A stretch of DNA of 42,127 nt from an uncultured Lachnospiraceae bacterium (GTDB lineage: Bacteria > Bacillota > Clostridia > Lachnospirales > Lachnospiraceae): the NCBI GenBank assembly GCA_945913255.1, contig CAMEDC010000029.1, positions 1-42,127 of the forward strand. Reading direction: 5' to 3'. The notes beneath the pieces are model-generated. The model was not told the DNA's origin. It did no database searches and worked only from the letters and a program-made list of their open reading frames with translations. A program made the position numbers and the translations under genes. This document shows positions 27,310 through 36,341 of the stretch, one piece after another; position 1 is the stretch's first letter; each line of letters starts with the position of its first letter.

Positions 27310-28650
27310 ATGAATTTTATTTTATTAACTCAGAACAGTACTCCTATTATAGGACAAGTTGCATGGTTATTGGGAAAAATTATGAATGGCATTTTCTATG
27401 TCATCGATTTTATCGGTATTCCCAATGTCGGTCTGGCAATCATCCTCTTTACGATCGTTGTAAATCTGCTGATGATGCCTCTTACCATTAAGCAGCAGAA
27501 GTTTTCAAAATTATCTGCAAAAATGAATCCTGAAATTCAGGCAATTCAGGCAAAATATAAAGACAAAAAAGACAATGATTCCATGATGGCGCAGAACCAG
27601 GAAATTCAGGCGGTTTATGCAAAATATGGTGTATCTCCCAGCGGTAGTTGTGTACAGCTGTTAATACAGATGCCGATTCTGTTTGCTTTGTACAGGGTTA
27701 TTTATTCTATTCCTGCTTATGTTACAAAAGTAGGTAATACTTTCCGTGTACTTGCAGACCATATTATTAAAGCTGACAACGGTGTTTTTATTCAGAATTC
27801 CGGTGTGGATTCCATCGCCAATACAGTTGCAATGTATGGAAAATCCATGACAACGGCAGGAGAAGATGTAACAAAGCTTTCCAATGGTATTATCGATGTT
27901 TTGAACAAGCTTTCTTCTACTGATATGGCAACGATTGCGGAGCATTATGATCTGTCTCAGCTTACTTATGAAGGTCATTTGATTTTAAGTAATGAGACAA
28001 CACGAGGCCTGATTGATACTTATAATAATTTTCTCGGTTTGAATATGGGAGATTCTCCTTCCATGTTAATCAGAAATGCATGGGCAGCAGGTGCTTTCGG
28101 TATTGTAATCGGAGCAATTCTGATTCCTGTTCTTTCCATGGTAACACAGTGGATAAATGTAAAATTGATGCCACAGCCTGATAATGACAATAAAAACGCT
28201 CAGGGTTCTTCAATGGCACAGTCCATGAAAACGATGAATATGCTGATGCCGATTATGTCTGCATGGTTTTGCTTTACACTTCCTTCCGGTCTTGGTCTTT
28301 ACTGGGTGGCAGGTAGTGTTGTCAGAAGTATTCAGCAGGTAATTATTAACAAGCATATTGATAAGATGAATTTTGATGATATTATTAAGAAAAATTCTGT
28401 CAAAAGTGCGAAAAAACTGGAAAAAATGAAAGAAGCGCAGGAGAGAATGAATACCTATGCTTCCATGAATACCAGAAATCTTCAAAACAAGGCAAATGTT
28501 TCTTCCGGAATGAGTGAAGCTGAAAAAGAAGAAGCCATGAAAAAAGCTACTGATTATTATAACAGTGGAAAAGCAAAGCCGGGAAGCATGATGGCAAAAG
28601 CAAATATGGTAAAACAGTATAATGAGAAGAACAACAAGGGTAATGAGTAG
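27310..28650 (+). CDS. yidC: Membrane protein insertase YidC/Oxa1 family
   Basis: The 446 residues show the Oxa1 core: a first helix (GLAIILFTIVVNLLMMPLT), the cytoplasmic hairpin with KQQKFSKLSAKMNPEIQAIQ, a helix near QLLIQMPILFALYRVIYSI, and C-terminal helices (GAFGIVIGAILIPVLSMV; GLGLYWVAGSVVRSIQQVII). No lipoprotein signal is seen at the N-terminus, unlike Bacillus SpoIIIJ. About 110 extra residues lie between the second helix and the last ones (about 145-255), making it much longer than the 260-residue Bacillus protein. A basic tail ends KQYNEKNNKGNE. CGGAGG precedes the ATG. It belongs to the rpmH-rnpA-yidD-yidC-khpB set. Confidence 0.94.
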   Translation: MNFILLTQNSTPIIGQVAWLLGKIMNGIFYVIDFIGIPNVGLAIILFTIVVNLLMMPLTIKQQKFSKLSAKMNPEIQAIQAKYKDKKDNDSMMAQNQEIQAVYAKYGVSPSGSCVQLLIQMPILFALYRVIYSIPAYVTKVGNTFRVLADHIIKADNGVFIQNSGVDSIANTVAMYGKSMTTAGEDVTKLSNGIIDVLNKLSSTDMATIAEHYDLSQLTYEGHLILSNETTRGLIDTYNNFLGLNMGDSPSMLIRNAWAAGAFGIVIGAILIPVLSMVTQWINVKLMPQPDNDNKNAQGSSMAQSMKTMNMLMPIMSAWFCFTLPSGLGLYWVAGSVVRSIQQVIINKHIDKMNFDDIIKKNSVKSAKKLEKMKEAQERMNTYASMNTRNLQNKANVSSGMSEAEKEEAMKKATDYYNSGKAKPGSMMAKANMVKQYNEKNNKGNE

Positions 28651-28663
28651 GGAGGATTAGGAT

Positions 28664-29296
28664 ATGGAATATATTGAAGTATCTGCTAAAACAGTTAATG
28701 AAGCAATTACCGAAGCTTGTCAGAAACTTGGAGTTACCAGTGACAGACTTGAATATGAAGTAATAGAGGAAGGTTCTTCGGGATTTTTGGGAATCGGTTC
28801 TAAGCCGGCTGTAATTAAGGCTGCTGTAAAAATTGAAGAAGTTTCCATAGAAGAAGTTGCAAAAAATTTCTTAAACGATGTTTTTGCAGCAATGAATATG
28901 GAAGTTGTAATCGATGTAAAGTATAATGAGACTGAAAAGGAAATGGATATTGACTTAAGTGGGGATGAGATGGGTGTTCTGATCGGAAAGAGAGGACAGA
29001 CCCTGGATTCTCTTCAATACCTTGTTTCTCTCGTAATTAATAAGGATGTTGAAGATTATATCAGAGTTAAGGTTGACACAGAGAACTATCGTGAAAGACG
29101 GAAAGAAACACTTGAAAACCTTGCTAAGAATATTGCTTATAAGGTAAAAAGAACGAGAAGACCTGTTTCTCTGGAGCCTATGAATCCTTATGAGAGAAGA
29201 ATTATCCACTCTGCTTTGCAGAATGATAAATATGTTACAACACACAGTGAGGGAGAAGAACCCTTTAGAAAAGTTGTTGTAACTTTAAAAAAATAA
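28664..29296 (+). CDS. khpB: RNA-binding protein KhpB (Jag/EloR)
   Basis: An N-terminal Jag domain (about 1-50, YIEVSAKTVNEAITEAC and GSSGFLGIGSKPA), a KH domain with GKRG in MGVLIGKRGQTLDSLQYL (about 105-125), and a C-terminal R3H domain (YERRIIHSALQND). The 210 residues are complete. KhpB binds many RNAs with KhpA and affects cell elongation in streptococci. GGAGGA precedes the ATG. A terminator follows at 29328. Confidence 0.94.
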   Translation: MEYIEVSAKTVNEAITEACQKLGVTSDRLEYEVIEEGSSGFLGIGSKPAVIKAAVKIEEVSIEEVAKNFLNDVFAAMNMEVVIDVKYNETEKEMDIDLSGDEMGVLIGKRGQTLDSLQYLVSLVINKDVEDYIRVKVDTENYRERRKETLENLAKNIAYKVKRTRRPVSLEPMNPYERRIIHSALQNDKYVTTHSEGEEPFRKVVVTLKK

Positions 29297-29327
29297 TTAT
29301 GTTGTATATTTAATAGTGAGCAACAGG

Positions 29328-29360
29328 AAACCGGATATATTTATTATATCCGGTTTTCTT
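29328..29360 (+). terminator. Terminator after khpB
   Basis: AAACCGGATAT pairs with ATATCCGGTTT (11 bp) around a 7-base loop, followed by TCTTAG. The U-run is short, so some readthrough into mnmE is likely. Confidence 0.7.
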
Positions 29361-29376
29361 AGAAGGGCATCATAAA

Positions 29377-30816
29377 ATGCAAAAAGAAACAATAGCGGCA
29401 ATTGCAACAGGTTTGACAGATTCCGGAATCGGAATTATCAGAATCAGTGGGGAAAATGCAGTTAAGGTAGGAAATTCTTTATTCAGATTACCTTCCGGAA
29501 AAAGAATCTTAGAAAAAGCGGAAAGTCATAAATTATATTATGGCTTTGTTGTCGATGAAAATAACGAGAAGAGTGAAAACAGTTCTTATGATTGGAAGGA
29601 TTATATTATAGATGAAGTGATGGCTGTGGTGATGAAGGCACCTAAAAGTTTTACAGGAGAAGATACGGTTGAAATTCAATGTCATGGCGGTGTTCTTGTC
29701 ATGCAGAAAATTCTTTCCTGTGTTTTAAAAAATGGTGCCCGTATGGCAGAACCGGGTGAATTTACAAAACGGGCTTTTTTAAATGGAAGGATAGATTTAT
29801 CAAGGGCAGAAGCTGTTATTGATGTGATTCATTCTCAAAATGAATATGCTCTTTCTGCTTCCATGAACCAGTTAAAAGGAAAACTTTCAGATGAAGTAAA
29901 AAAACTCAGAGCTGATATATTATATGAAATTGCTTTTATAGAATCTGCGCTTGATGATCCGGAACATATCACTTTAGACGGATATCGGGATAAGTTGGAT
30001 GTAAAAATAGATAATCTGATTTACAATATTGAGAAACTTCTTGCAACAGCGGATAACGGAAAGTTGATAAAAGAAGGAATTCATACTGTGATTGTCGGTA
30101 AACCAAATGCAGGAAAATCTTCTTTTTTAAATTTAATGCTGGGGGAAGAAAGAGCGATAGTAACAGATATTGCAGGAACGACAAGAGATATACTGCAGGA
30201 AACTGTCTGTCTTGATGGAATTAATTTTCATATTGTTGATACCGCAGGAATCAGAAATACAGATGACACAGTTGAAAAAATAGGTGTAGAACGAGCAAAA
30301 AAATACGCAGAGAATGCGGATTTAATTATTTATGTAGTTGACTCTTCCGTTGATTTGGATGAGAATGATAGAGAAATTATTTCCATAATTAGCAGTAAAA
30401 ATGTAATTGTATTATTAAATAAAAGTGACTTGTCCAATGTGGTAACGGAAGAAAAAGTAAATCGTGCTTTCGAGCAGATTGCATCAAAAAATGAAAATAG
30501 AATCATTATTAAAACATCAGCACGGGAAGGAATCGGTCTGGAAGAATTTGAAAATACAGTAAAAAATATGTTTTTCAAAGGTGATCTAAAAAGCAGTCAT
30601 GAGACGGTTATTACAAATATGCGTCATAAAGAAGCTTTGCAGGAATCATTGGAATCGTTAAAATTAGTAAAAAGAAGTCTCGAAGATGATATGCCGGAAG
30701 ATTTTTATTCCATTGACTTAATGAGTGCTTATACTGAATTGGGAAAAATCATAGGCGAAGAAGTGGATGATGATTTGATTGAAGAAATTTTCAGTAAATT
30801 TTGCATGGGAAAATAA
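29377..30816 (+). CDS. mnmE: tRNA modification GTPase MnmE
   Basis: With MnmG it installs (carboxymethyl)aminomethyl at U34 of tRNA. The N-terminal formyl-THF-binding domain begins TIAAIATGLTDSGIGIIRIS. The G domain has G1 GKPNAGKS, G2 region GTTRDI, G3 DTAGIRNT and G4 NKSD. The C-terminus FCMGK carries the Cys characteristic of the family. The 479 residues are slightly long because of an insertion at about 57-67 (NEKSENSSYDW). GAAGGG precedes the ATG. mnmG follows after 57 bases. Confidence 0.96.
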   Translation: MQKETIAAIATGLTDSGIGIIRISGENAVKVGNSLFRLPSGKRILEKAESHKLYYGFVVDENNEKSENSSYDWKDYIIDEVMAVVMKAPKSFTGEDTVEIQCHGGVLVMQKILSCVLKNGARMAEPGEFTKRAFLNGRIDLSRAEAVIDVIHSQNEYALSASMNQLKGKLSDEVKKLRADILYEIAFIESALDDPEHITLDGYRDKLDVKIDNLIYNIEKLLATADNGKLIKEGIHTVIVGKPNAGKSSFLNLMLGEERAIVTDIAGTTRDILQETVCLDGINFHIVDTAGIRNTDDTVEKIGVERAKKYAENADLIIYVVDSSVDLDENDREIISIISSKNVIVLLNKSDLSNVVTEEKVNRAFEQIASKNENRIIIKTSAREGIGLEEFENTVKNMFFKGDLKSSHETVITNMRHKEALQESLESLKLVKRSLEDDMPEDFYSIDLMSAYTELGKIIGEEVDDDLIEEIFSKFCMGK

Positions 30817-30873
30817 TTACATTAGAGTCATTTCTGTTTATGAGAAATGTTAATACGGAAGGACATGATATAT

Positions 30874-32793
30874 ATGGAAATACGTGAAAAAGTAGATGTA
30901 TGTGTAGTTGGAGCAGGACATGCCGGATGTGAGGCAGCTCTTGCCTGTGCAAGACTTGGTCTGGAAACAGTTATTTTTACGGTAAGTGTTGACAGTATTG
31001 CATTGATGCCATGTAATCCAAATGTGGGAGGTTCTTCAAAGGGACATCTTGTAAGGGAATTAGATGCGCTTGGCGGAGAAATGGGTAAGAATATTGACAA
31101 AACTTTTATTCAGTCGAAAATGTTAAATGTTTCCAAAGGACCTGCTGTACATTCATTAAGAGCTCAGGCTGATAAGGCAGAATATTCCAGAACTATGAGA
31201 AAAGTTCTGGAAAATCAGGAACATCTCACTATTAAGCAGGCGGAAGTGTGTGAACTTCTTTGGAATGAAATTGAAGATGAGAATTATGTTACGAAGAAAA
31301 AGATAACAGGTGTAAAAACTTTTACCGGTGCAATCTATGAATGTAAAGCTGTTATTCTTTGTACCGGTACTTATCTGAGAGCAAGATGTCTTTGTGGTGA
31401 AGCGATTACTTATACAGGACCGAACGGTTTGCAGGCAGCAAATCATCTTCCTGATTCCCTGAAGGCTATGGGTATTGAACTGCGTCGTTTTAAGACAGGA
31501 ACTCCTGCAAGAATGGATAAGAGAAGCATAGATTTTTCAAAGATGGAAGAGCAGTTCGGAGATGAGAGGATTGTACCGTTTTCTTTTTCTACTGATCCTG
31601 AATCCGTGCAAAAAGAACAGGTCTCCTGCTGGTTAACATATACAAATGCAAAGACACATGAAATTATCAGAAATAATTTGGACAGATCTCCTATTTATGC
31701 AGGAATCATTGAAGGAACAGGACCGAGATATTGTCCTTCCATAGAAGATAAAGTTGTAAAATTTGCGGAAAAAGAGAGACATCAGGTTTTTATTGAACCG
31801 GAAGGACTTCATACAAATGAGATGTATGTGGGAGGAATGTCTTCTTCTTTACCGGAAGATGTGCAGCTTGCAATGTATCGAACGGTCCCAGGTCTGGAAA
31901 ATTGTAAAATTGTAAGAAATGCCTATGCGATAGAGTATGATTGCATCAATGCAAGACAACTTAATCCAACTTTAGAGTTTAAAGCTGTCAGTGGATTATT
32001 TAGTGGCGGACAGTTCAACGGAAGTAGTGGTTATGAGGAAGCTGCATGCCAGGGGTTGATTGCAGGAATAAATGCTGCCATGAAAATTTTGAATAAGGAT
32101 CCCCTGATTCTTGATCGATCTGAAAGTTATATTGGTGTGTTGATTGATGATTTGGTGACAAAGGATAACAGAGAACCCTATCGTATGATGACTTCACGCG
32201 CGGAGTATCGATTGCTTTTGCGTCAGGATAATGCTGATTTGAGACTTCGTAAAAAAGGATATCAGGTTGGTTTAATTTCTGAGGAAGAATACCAGGCTTT
32301 ATTGAATAAGGAAAAGTTGATAGAAGAAGAAATAAACCGTTTAAAAAATACAATGGTAGGTGCAAATCAGGAGATTCAGGATTTTTTGGTTTCATCCGGA
32401 AGCACCCCATTAAAAACGGCATCCAGTCTTGCTGAACTCATATGTCGTCCTGAGCTTTCCTATAAAATTTTGGAAGTAATTGATAAAGAAAGAAAACCCT
32501 TACCGGAAGCTGTTATTGAACAGGCAGAAATTGAGATTAAATATGAAGGATATATAGCAAGACAAAAGAAGCAGGTAGAACAATTTAAAAAGATGGAAGT
32601 GAAAATGATTCCACATAATATGAATTATGATGAGATTCCTTCTTTACGAATCGAAGCAAGACAGAAATTAAAACACTTTTTACCTGTTTCTATTGGTCAG
32701 GCATCCAGAATATCGGGTGTCTCTCCTGCAGATATTTCTGTATTGCTTGTATATCTGGAACATTATGACAGAAAAGAGGTTGAAGGTGAATAA
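30874..32793 (+). CDS. mnmG: tRNA uridine-5-carboxymethylaminomethyl modification enzyme MnmG
   Basis: The FAD-dependent partner of MnmE. The dinucleotide-binding motif is [12 protein letters not shown] near the N-terminus. [32 protein letters not shown] and a C-terminal region ending in the [10 protein letters not shown] segment are typical. I choose the ATG at 30874 ([15 protein letters not shown], 639 residues). ATGs at 30847 and 30865 are also in frame, but GGAAGGA at 30856-30862 suits only the start at 30874. The last 8 bases overlap rsmG. Confidence 0.95.
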   Translation: MEIREKVDVCVVGAGHAGCEAALACARLGLETVIFTVSVDSIALMPCNPNVGGSSKGHLVRELDALGGEMGKNIDKTFIQSKMLNVSKGPAVHSLRAQADKAEYSRTMRKVLENQEHLTIKQAEVCELLWNEIEDENYVTKKKITGVKTFTGAIYECKAVILCTGTYLRARCLCGEAITYTGPNGLQAANHLPDSLKAMGIELRRFKTGTPARMDKRSIDFSKMEEQFGDERIVPFSFSTDPESVQKEQVSCWLTYTNAKTHEIIRNNLDRSPIYAGIIEGTGPRYCPSIEDKVVKFAEKERHQVFIEPEGLHTNEMYVGGMSSSLPEDVQLAMYRTVPGLENCKIVRNAYAIEYDCINARQLNPTLEFKAVSGLFSGGQFNGSSGYEEAACQGLIAGINAAMKILNKDPLILDRSESYIGVLIDDLVTKDNREPYRMMTSRAEYRLLLRQDNADLRLRKKGYQVGLISEEEYQALLNKEKLIEEEINRLKNTMVGANQEIQDFLVSSGSTPLKTASSLAELICRPELSYKILEVIDKERKPLPEAVIEQAEIEIKYEGYIARQKKQVEQFKKMEVKMIPHNMNYDEIPSLRIEARQKLKHFLPVSIGQASRISGVSPADISVLLVYLEHYDRKEVEGE

Positions 32794-33508
32794 ATACGAT
32801 ACAACTCAGTTTGTCAAAGATTTGGAAAAATTGAATGTTCATTTGTCGGAAAAGCAGAAAGAACAGTTTTTAACTTATTATGAAATGCTGGTAGAGAGAA
32901 ATCAATTTGTAAATTTGACTGCTATTACAGAATATGAAGATGTTATGAAGAAACATTTTGTGGACAGCATTTCTCTGATTAAAGCATATGATGTGAAAAA
33001 GCAAACAACTGTAATAGATATTGGAACAGGTGCCGGTTTTCCGGGACTTGCTTTAAAGATTGCATATCCAGAATTAAAAATGACACTTTTAGATTCGCTT
33101 AACAAAAGAATTCAATTTCTGGATGATGTAATCAAAGAACTTCAATTAGTAAATATTGAAACAATCCATGGACGAGCGGAAGATTTTGCAAGACCTGATA
33201 AGCTTCGGGAAAAATTTGATTTATGTGTTTCAAGAGCAGTAGCAAATCTTTCTACTTTATCGGAATATTGTCTGCCGTTTGTAAAAGAAAATGGATGCTT
33301 TATATCGTATAAATCGGAGAAGGTAACTGAAGAAATTGAAGCAGCAGGAAAAGCAATTACTCTATTAGGTGGCAAAGTAGAAAAACAGATTGAATTTATA
33401 TTACCGGATTCTGACATTTACAGAAATCTGCTGGTTATCAGAAAAGTTGCTTCTACTCCGGCTAAATATCCAAGAAAAGCAGGTCTACCTTCAAAAGAGC
33501 CTTTGTAA
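32786..33508 (+). CDS. rsmG: 16S rRNA (guanine-527-N7)-methyltransferase RsmG
   Basis: A SAM-dependent methyltransferase acting on 16S rRNA; loss of the enzyme gives low-level streptomycin resistance in other bacteria. The SAM loop is [15 protein letters not shown] and a later motif is [12 protein letters not shown]. The likely start is the GTG at 32786 (AGAGG six bases upstream), giving 240 residues, the usual length. It overlaps the mnmG stop by 8 bases. Longer frames would overlap mnmG further and add residues that do not look like RsmG. Confidence 0.94.
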   Translation: MNKYDTTQFVKDLEKLNVHLSEKQKEQFLTYYEMLVERNQFVNLTAITEYEDVMKKHFVDSISLIKAYDVKKQTTVIDIGTGAGFPGLALKIAYPELKMTLLDSLNKRIQFLDDVIKELQLVNIETIHGRAEDFARPDKLREKFDLCVSRAVANLSTLSEYCLPFVKENGCFISYKSEKVTEEIEAAGKAITLLGGKVEKQIEFILPDSDIYRNLLVIRKVASTPAKYPRKAGLPSKEPL

Positions 33509-33524
33509 ATATTTTAATTTATGT

Positions 33525-33553
33525 TTTACTTCTTTTAAATTTTAGTATATTAT
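33525..33553 (+). promoter_or_regulatory. Promoter of the DegS/DegU-like pair
   Basis: TTTACT and TATTAT are separated by 17 bases. Transcription would start near 33560, so the palindrome at 33581-33594 lies about 20-35 bases into the transcript. Confidence 0.5.
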
Positions 33554-33580
33554 GGAAGAAGATGTAATTCAATTTTTAAT

Positions 33581-33594
33581 AGAACATATGTTCT
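33581..33594. promoter_or_regulatory. LexA-like palindrome in the leader of the sensor kinase gene
   Basis: AGAACATATGTTCT is a perfect 14-bp palindrome containing GAACATATGTTC, the core of the Gram-positive LexA (DinR) box. It sits just before the GGAG ribosome binding site of the DegS-like kinase. Bound repressor there would act as a roadblock. Identification is by motif only. Confidence 0.5.
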
Positions 33595-33607
33595 TTATGG
33601 AGAATTT

Positions 33608-34561
33608 ATGGGTAAAGATGATTATGATATTTTAAAAAATCTTTTGAATGATTTTCAGTTAGAATTAAATGATTTAGATGATCAGATTGAATATAACAGA
33701 AGATGTATCAAAGAGGCAGATACATATATCAAATCATTTCTTAATACAGAGTCTGAAGACTTTAAAATATTTTCTCCAAGAAATGCGGAAAACGTTTATC
33801 AAGTAGAAATTCAAAAAACATATTCTGAGAAAAAAGAGTATGAAAAAAAATGTTGTGAGCTGGAAAATAAAAAGAATATTTTGGAAGAAAGAATCAATTA
33901 TATTGAAGAGATTCTTAAACATGATAAATGCAATCTGACAGTACTTAATATTCAGGAAGAGGATCGGCAAAGAATTGCAAGAGATTTACATGATACATCT
34001 CTTCAGAATCTTACCTATCTGATTCATAAAATTGAATTAAGCAGTTTGTATATTGATAAGAATCCGGTCCAGGCTAAATTAGAACTTTCACTTGTAAATA
34101 AATGTTTAAAAGAAACAATTGATGAGATAAGAAATACGATATTTGATTTACGCCCTATGACATTTGATGATTTGGGTTTAAAGGCAGCTCTTGAAAGATT
34201 GCTTGAAAATATCAATGAAAATCAAAAATTTAAAATAATACAGAATATAGAAAATGTTTCATGTGAAAACAATCTGGTACTCGTTACAATTTATCGAATC
34301 GCACAGGAAAGTTTAAATAATATAGTGAAACATTCTGAGGCTTCTGATATTCATTTTAATTGTAAGTGTAACGAGGATAATTGTATCTTGGATATAGAAG
34401 ATAACGGAAAAGGATTTGATATCAATGGTATTAATGGAGAAAAACATTTTGGTTTATCTCTTATGAAAGAACGGGCGGAGATTTTAAAAGGAAAAATAAA
34501 AATAGATTCTCGAATAAATGAAGGGACAAGAATACATATCGAGATTCCACTAAAAATTTAA
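33608..34561 (+). CDS. Cytoplasmic sensor histidine kinase, DegS-like
   Basis: The 317 residues contain no transmembrane helix. The N-terminal 110 residues are a charged coiled coil (FQLELNDLDDQIEYNRRCI and CELENKKNILEERINYIEEI), as in Bacillus DegS. HisKA_3 dimerisation domain follows with phospho-acceptor His128 in RIARDLHDTSLQNL. The HATPase domain has RIAQESLNNIVKHSEA and DNGKGFD, then EKHFGLSLMKERAEIL. It should phosphorylate the NarL-type regulator encoded 24 bases downstream. Cytoplasmic location and the coiled coil suggest an intracellular or protein-borne signal. Base composition here is more AT-rich than the neighbouring rRNA and tRNA genes. The DegS-like label rests on architecture. 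Confidence 0.87.
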   Translation: MGKDDYDILKNLLNDFQLELNDLDDQIEYNRRCIKEADTYIKSFLNTESEDFKIFSPRNAENVYQVEIQKTYSEKKEYEKKCCELENKKNILEERINYIEEILKHDKCNLTVLNIQEEDRQRIARDLHDTSLQNLTYLIHKIELSSLYIDKNPVQAKLELSLVNKCLKETIDEIRNTIFDLRPMTFDDLGLKAALERLLENINENQKFKIIQNIENVSCENNLVLVTIYRIAQESLNNIVKHSEASDIHFNCKCNEDNCILDIEDNGKGFDINGINGEKHFGLSLMKERAEILKGKIKIDSRINEGTRIHIEIPLKI

Positions 34562-34585
34562 ATCATTTTGTAAATGGAGAAGAGT

Positions 34586-35230
34586 ATGAGTATTAGGGTA
34601 ATGTTAGCAGATGACCATGTGTTGATGAGAGAAGGAATCAGACAACTTTTGGAATTTGATGGGACGATTGATGTAGTTGCTGAGGCAAACGATGGGGAAG
34701 AGTGTCTCGAAAAAATAGAAACAGCAAAACCTCAGGTGCTTTTGCTGGATATAAATATGCCTAAAAAGAATGGTATTGAAGTTTTGGAAGAAATAAAAAA
34801 AAGAAATATAAATGTTAAAGTTTTGATTTTGACAGTGCATGATGAAGTCGAATATTTAATAAAAGCTGTTGATATTGGAGTCGACGGATATATTTTGAAA
34901 GATTCTGAATCAATGGAATTAAAGAAAGCAATTAACGCAGTTATAAATGGTGAGAATTATATTCAACCAAAATTAATTCCTTCATTAAATAAAAGATTAG
35001 TTACAAGAGATAATGATAAGGATAAAATAGATTCGCTTACAAGTCGTGAATTAGAGGTATTGGTTCAAGTTGCAAATGGAATGTTTAATAAAGAAATTGC
35101 AACTTCTTTAAATATCAGTGAAAGAACAGTGAAAAACCATATTTCAAATATCTTTAAAAAAATAGATGTATCTGATAGAACACAGGCAGCTGTATTTGCA
35201 ATAAAGAATGATATAATTAAGCTATTCTAA
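34586..35230 (+). CDS. NarL/FixJ-type response regulator, DegU-like
   Basis: The start is placed at the ATG at 34586 (MSIRVMLADDHVLMREGIRQ), because GGAG lies six bases before it; the longest frame begins four codons earlier. The receiver domain has LADDHVL, the phospho-acceptor Asp in LLLDINMPKKNG, and Lys in YILKDSE. The LuxR-type helix-turn-helix at the C-terminus reads LTSRELEVLVQVANGMFNKE and NISERTVKNHISNIFKK. With 214 residues it is the standard size. It pairs with the DegS-like kinase. Targets are unknown. Confidence 0.92.
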   Translation: MSIRVMLADDHVLMREGIRQLLEFDGTIDVVAEANDGEECLEKIETAKPQVLLLDINMPKKNGIEVLEEIKKRNINVKVLILTVHDEVEYLIKAVDIGVDGYILKDSESMELKKAINAVINGENYIQPKLIPSLNKRLVTRDNDKDKIDSLTSRELEVLVQVANGMFNKEIATSLNISERTVKNHISNIFKKIDVSDRTQAAVFAIKNDIIKLF

Positions 35231-35247
35231 ATCTTGTGGTATTGAAG

Positions 35248-35275
35248 GAGGAATGTTTCACGTGAAACATTCCTC
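35248..35275. other. parS site 1, inside a 28-bp perfect palindrome
   Basis: TGTTTCACGTGAAACA (35254-35269) is the exact ParB-binding parS consensus. Flanking GAGGAA and TTCCTC extend it to a 28-bp perfect palindrome followed by TATTTTAAT, so the same DNA may also serve as the terminator of the regulator gene just upstream. Confidence 0.95.
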
Positions 35276-35303
35276 TATTTTAATAAATATGGATACAAGA
35301 TAA

Positions 35304-35319
35304 TGTTTCACGTGAAACA
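35304..35319. other. parS site 2
   Basis: A second exact TGTTTCACGTGAAACA, starting 50 bp after site 1. AA and TT flanks extend the palindrome to 20 bp. Confidence 0.95.
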
Positions 35320-35347
35320 TTTTGCCCCAAGATGTTGTGACGGATAA

Positions 35348-35382
35348 GTGTGAAACATTCTATAAAATTGGTGTGAAACATT
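35348..35382. repeat. Two parS half-sites
   Basis: GTGTGAAACATT occurs at 35348-35359 and 35371-35382, 23 bp apart. Each keeps the right half of parS (GTGAAACA-like) and lacks the left half. The rest of the 332-base gap (35231-35562) shows no gene. Confidence 0.6.
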
Positions 35383-35522
35383 AGAAAGAGCGAAAAATGC
35401 AAGTTTATTGGAAACTAGATATTGTGGTGGCTGGTTTTACAACAACTTGTGTTACACGGTAGACCCGACAAAAGTTATTTTTTCAATCCGGGAACTTTCA
35501 TGTAGATATCTATTCCAATTAG

Positions 35523-35531
35523 TGATATAAT
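35523..35531 (+). promoter_or_regulatory. Extended -10 promoter of parA
   Basis: TGATATAAT combines an extended TG with a perfect TATAAT, about 32 bases before the parA ATG. No good -35 is seen. Confidence 0.55.
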
Positions 35532-35562
35532 TGAGAAGCGAATTTAACGAAAGGCGATCATT

Positions 35563-36324
35563 ATGGGAAAAATAATTGCAATTGCAAATCAAAAGGGTGG
35601 TGTAGGAAAAACCACTACCTCAATTAATCTTTCTGCGTGTCTTGCAGAAAAAGGAAAGAAGGTTTTGGTAATTGATACCGACCCACAGGGAAACAGCACC
35701 AGCGGTTTTGGTATTGATAAGAACAATCTGGATAATACAATATATGAATTAATTCTTGGAGAATGTTCCATCAGTGATTGTATTATTAAGAATGTAATTG
35801 AAAATGTATCTGTTTTACCCTCCAATGTAAATCTGGCAGCGGCAGAAATTGAACTGATTGGTGTAGATAAGAAAGAATACATATTAAAGAATGAAGTAGA
35901 TTATATCAAAGATGATTATGATTACATCATTATTGATTGTCCTCCTTCTTTGAACATGCTTACAATTAATTCTATGACGACCGCAGACAGCGTCCTTGTT
36001 CCGATTCAGTGTGAGTATTATGCACTGGAAGGATTAAGTCAGTTAATTCATACAGTAAATCTGGTAAAAGAAAGGCTGAATCCGGATTTGGAGATGGAGG
36101 GTGTCGTATTTACAATGTATGATTCCCGTACAAATCTTTCCATGCAGGTGGTAGAAAATGTGAAAGCAAATTTGCATCAAAGGGTTTATAATACTTTGAT
36201 ACCACGAAATATCAGACTTGCCGAGGCACCGAGTTATGGATTGCCAATCAATAAATATGATGCAAAATCTGCGGGAGCAGAGGCATATATGCAGCTGGCA
36301 GATGAAATTATTGAGAATGTGTAG
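35563..36324 (+). CDS. parA: Chromosome partitioning ATPase ParA (Soj)
   Basis: A deviant Walker A ATPase: KGGVGKTTT at residues 10-18, Walker A' VIDTDPQGN and Walker B IIIDCPPSL. The 253 residues match Soj. It cooperates with ParB bound at parS to segregate new origins and to control DnaA in Bacillus. The parS cluster lies directly upstream and parB starts 18 bases after its stop. Confidence 0.97.
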   Translation: MGKIIAIANQKGGVGKTTTSINLSACLAEKGKKVLVIDTDPQGNSTSGFGIDKNNLDNTIYELILGECSISDCIIKNVIENVSVLPSNVNLAAAEIELIGVDKKEYILKNEVDYIKDDYDYIIIDCPPSLNMLTINSMTTADSVLVPIQCEYYALEGLSQLIHTVNLVKERLNPDLEMEGVVFTMYDSRTNLSMQVVENVKANLHQRVYNTLIPRNIRLAEAPSYGLPINKYDAKSAGAEAYMQLADEIIENV

Positions 36325-36341
36325 AAGAAAGGTGAAAATGT

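Noticed and set aside
35400..35500. Possible small RNA or terminator ending in TTATTTTTTC before parA
   Set aside because: Only a 5-bp AACTT/AAGTT stem supports it, which is too weak.
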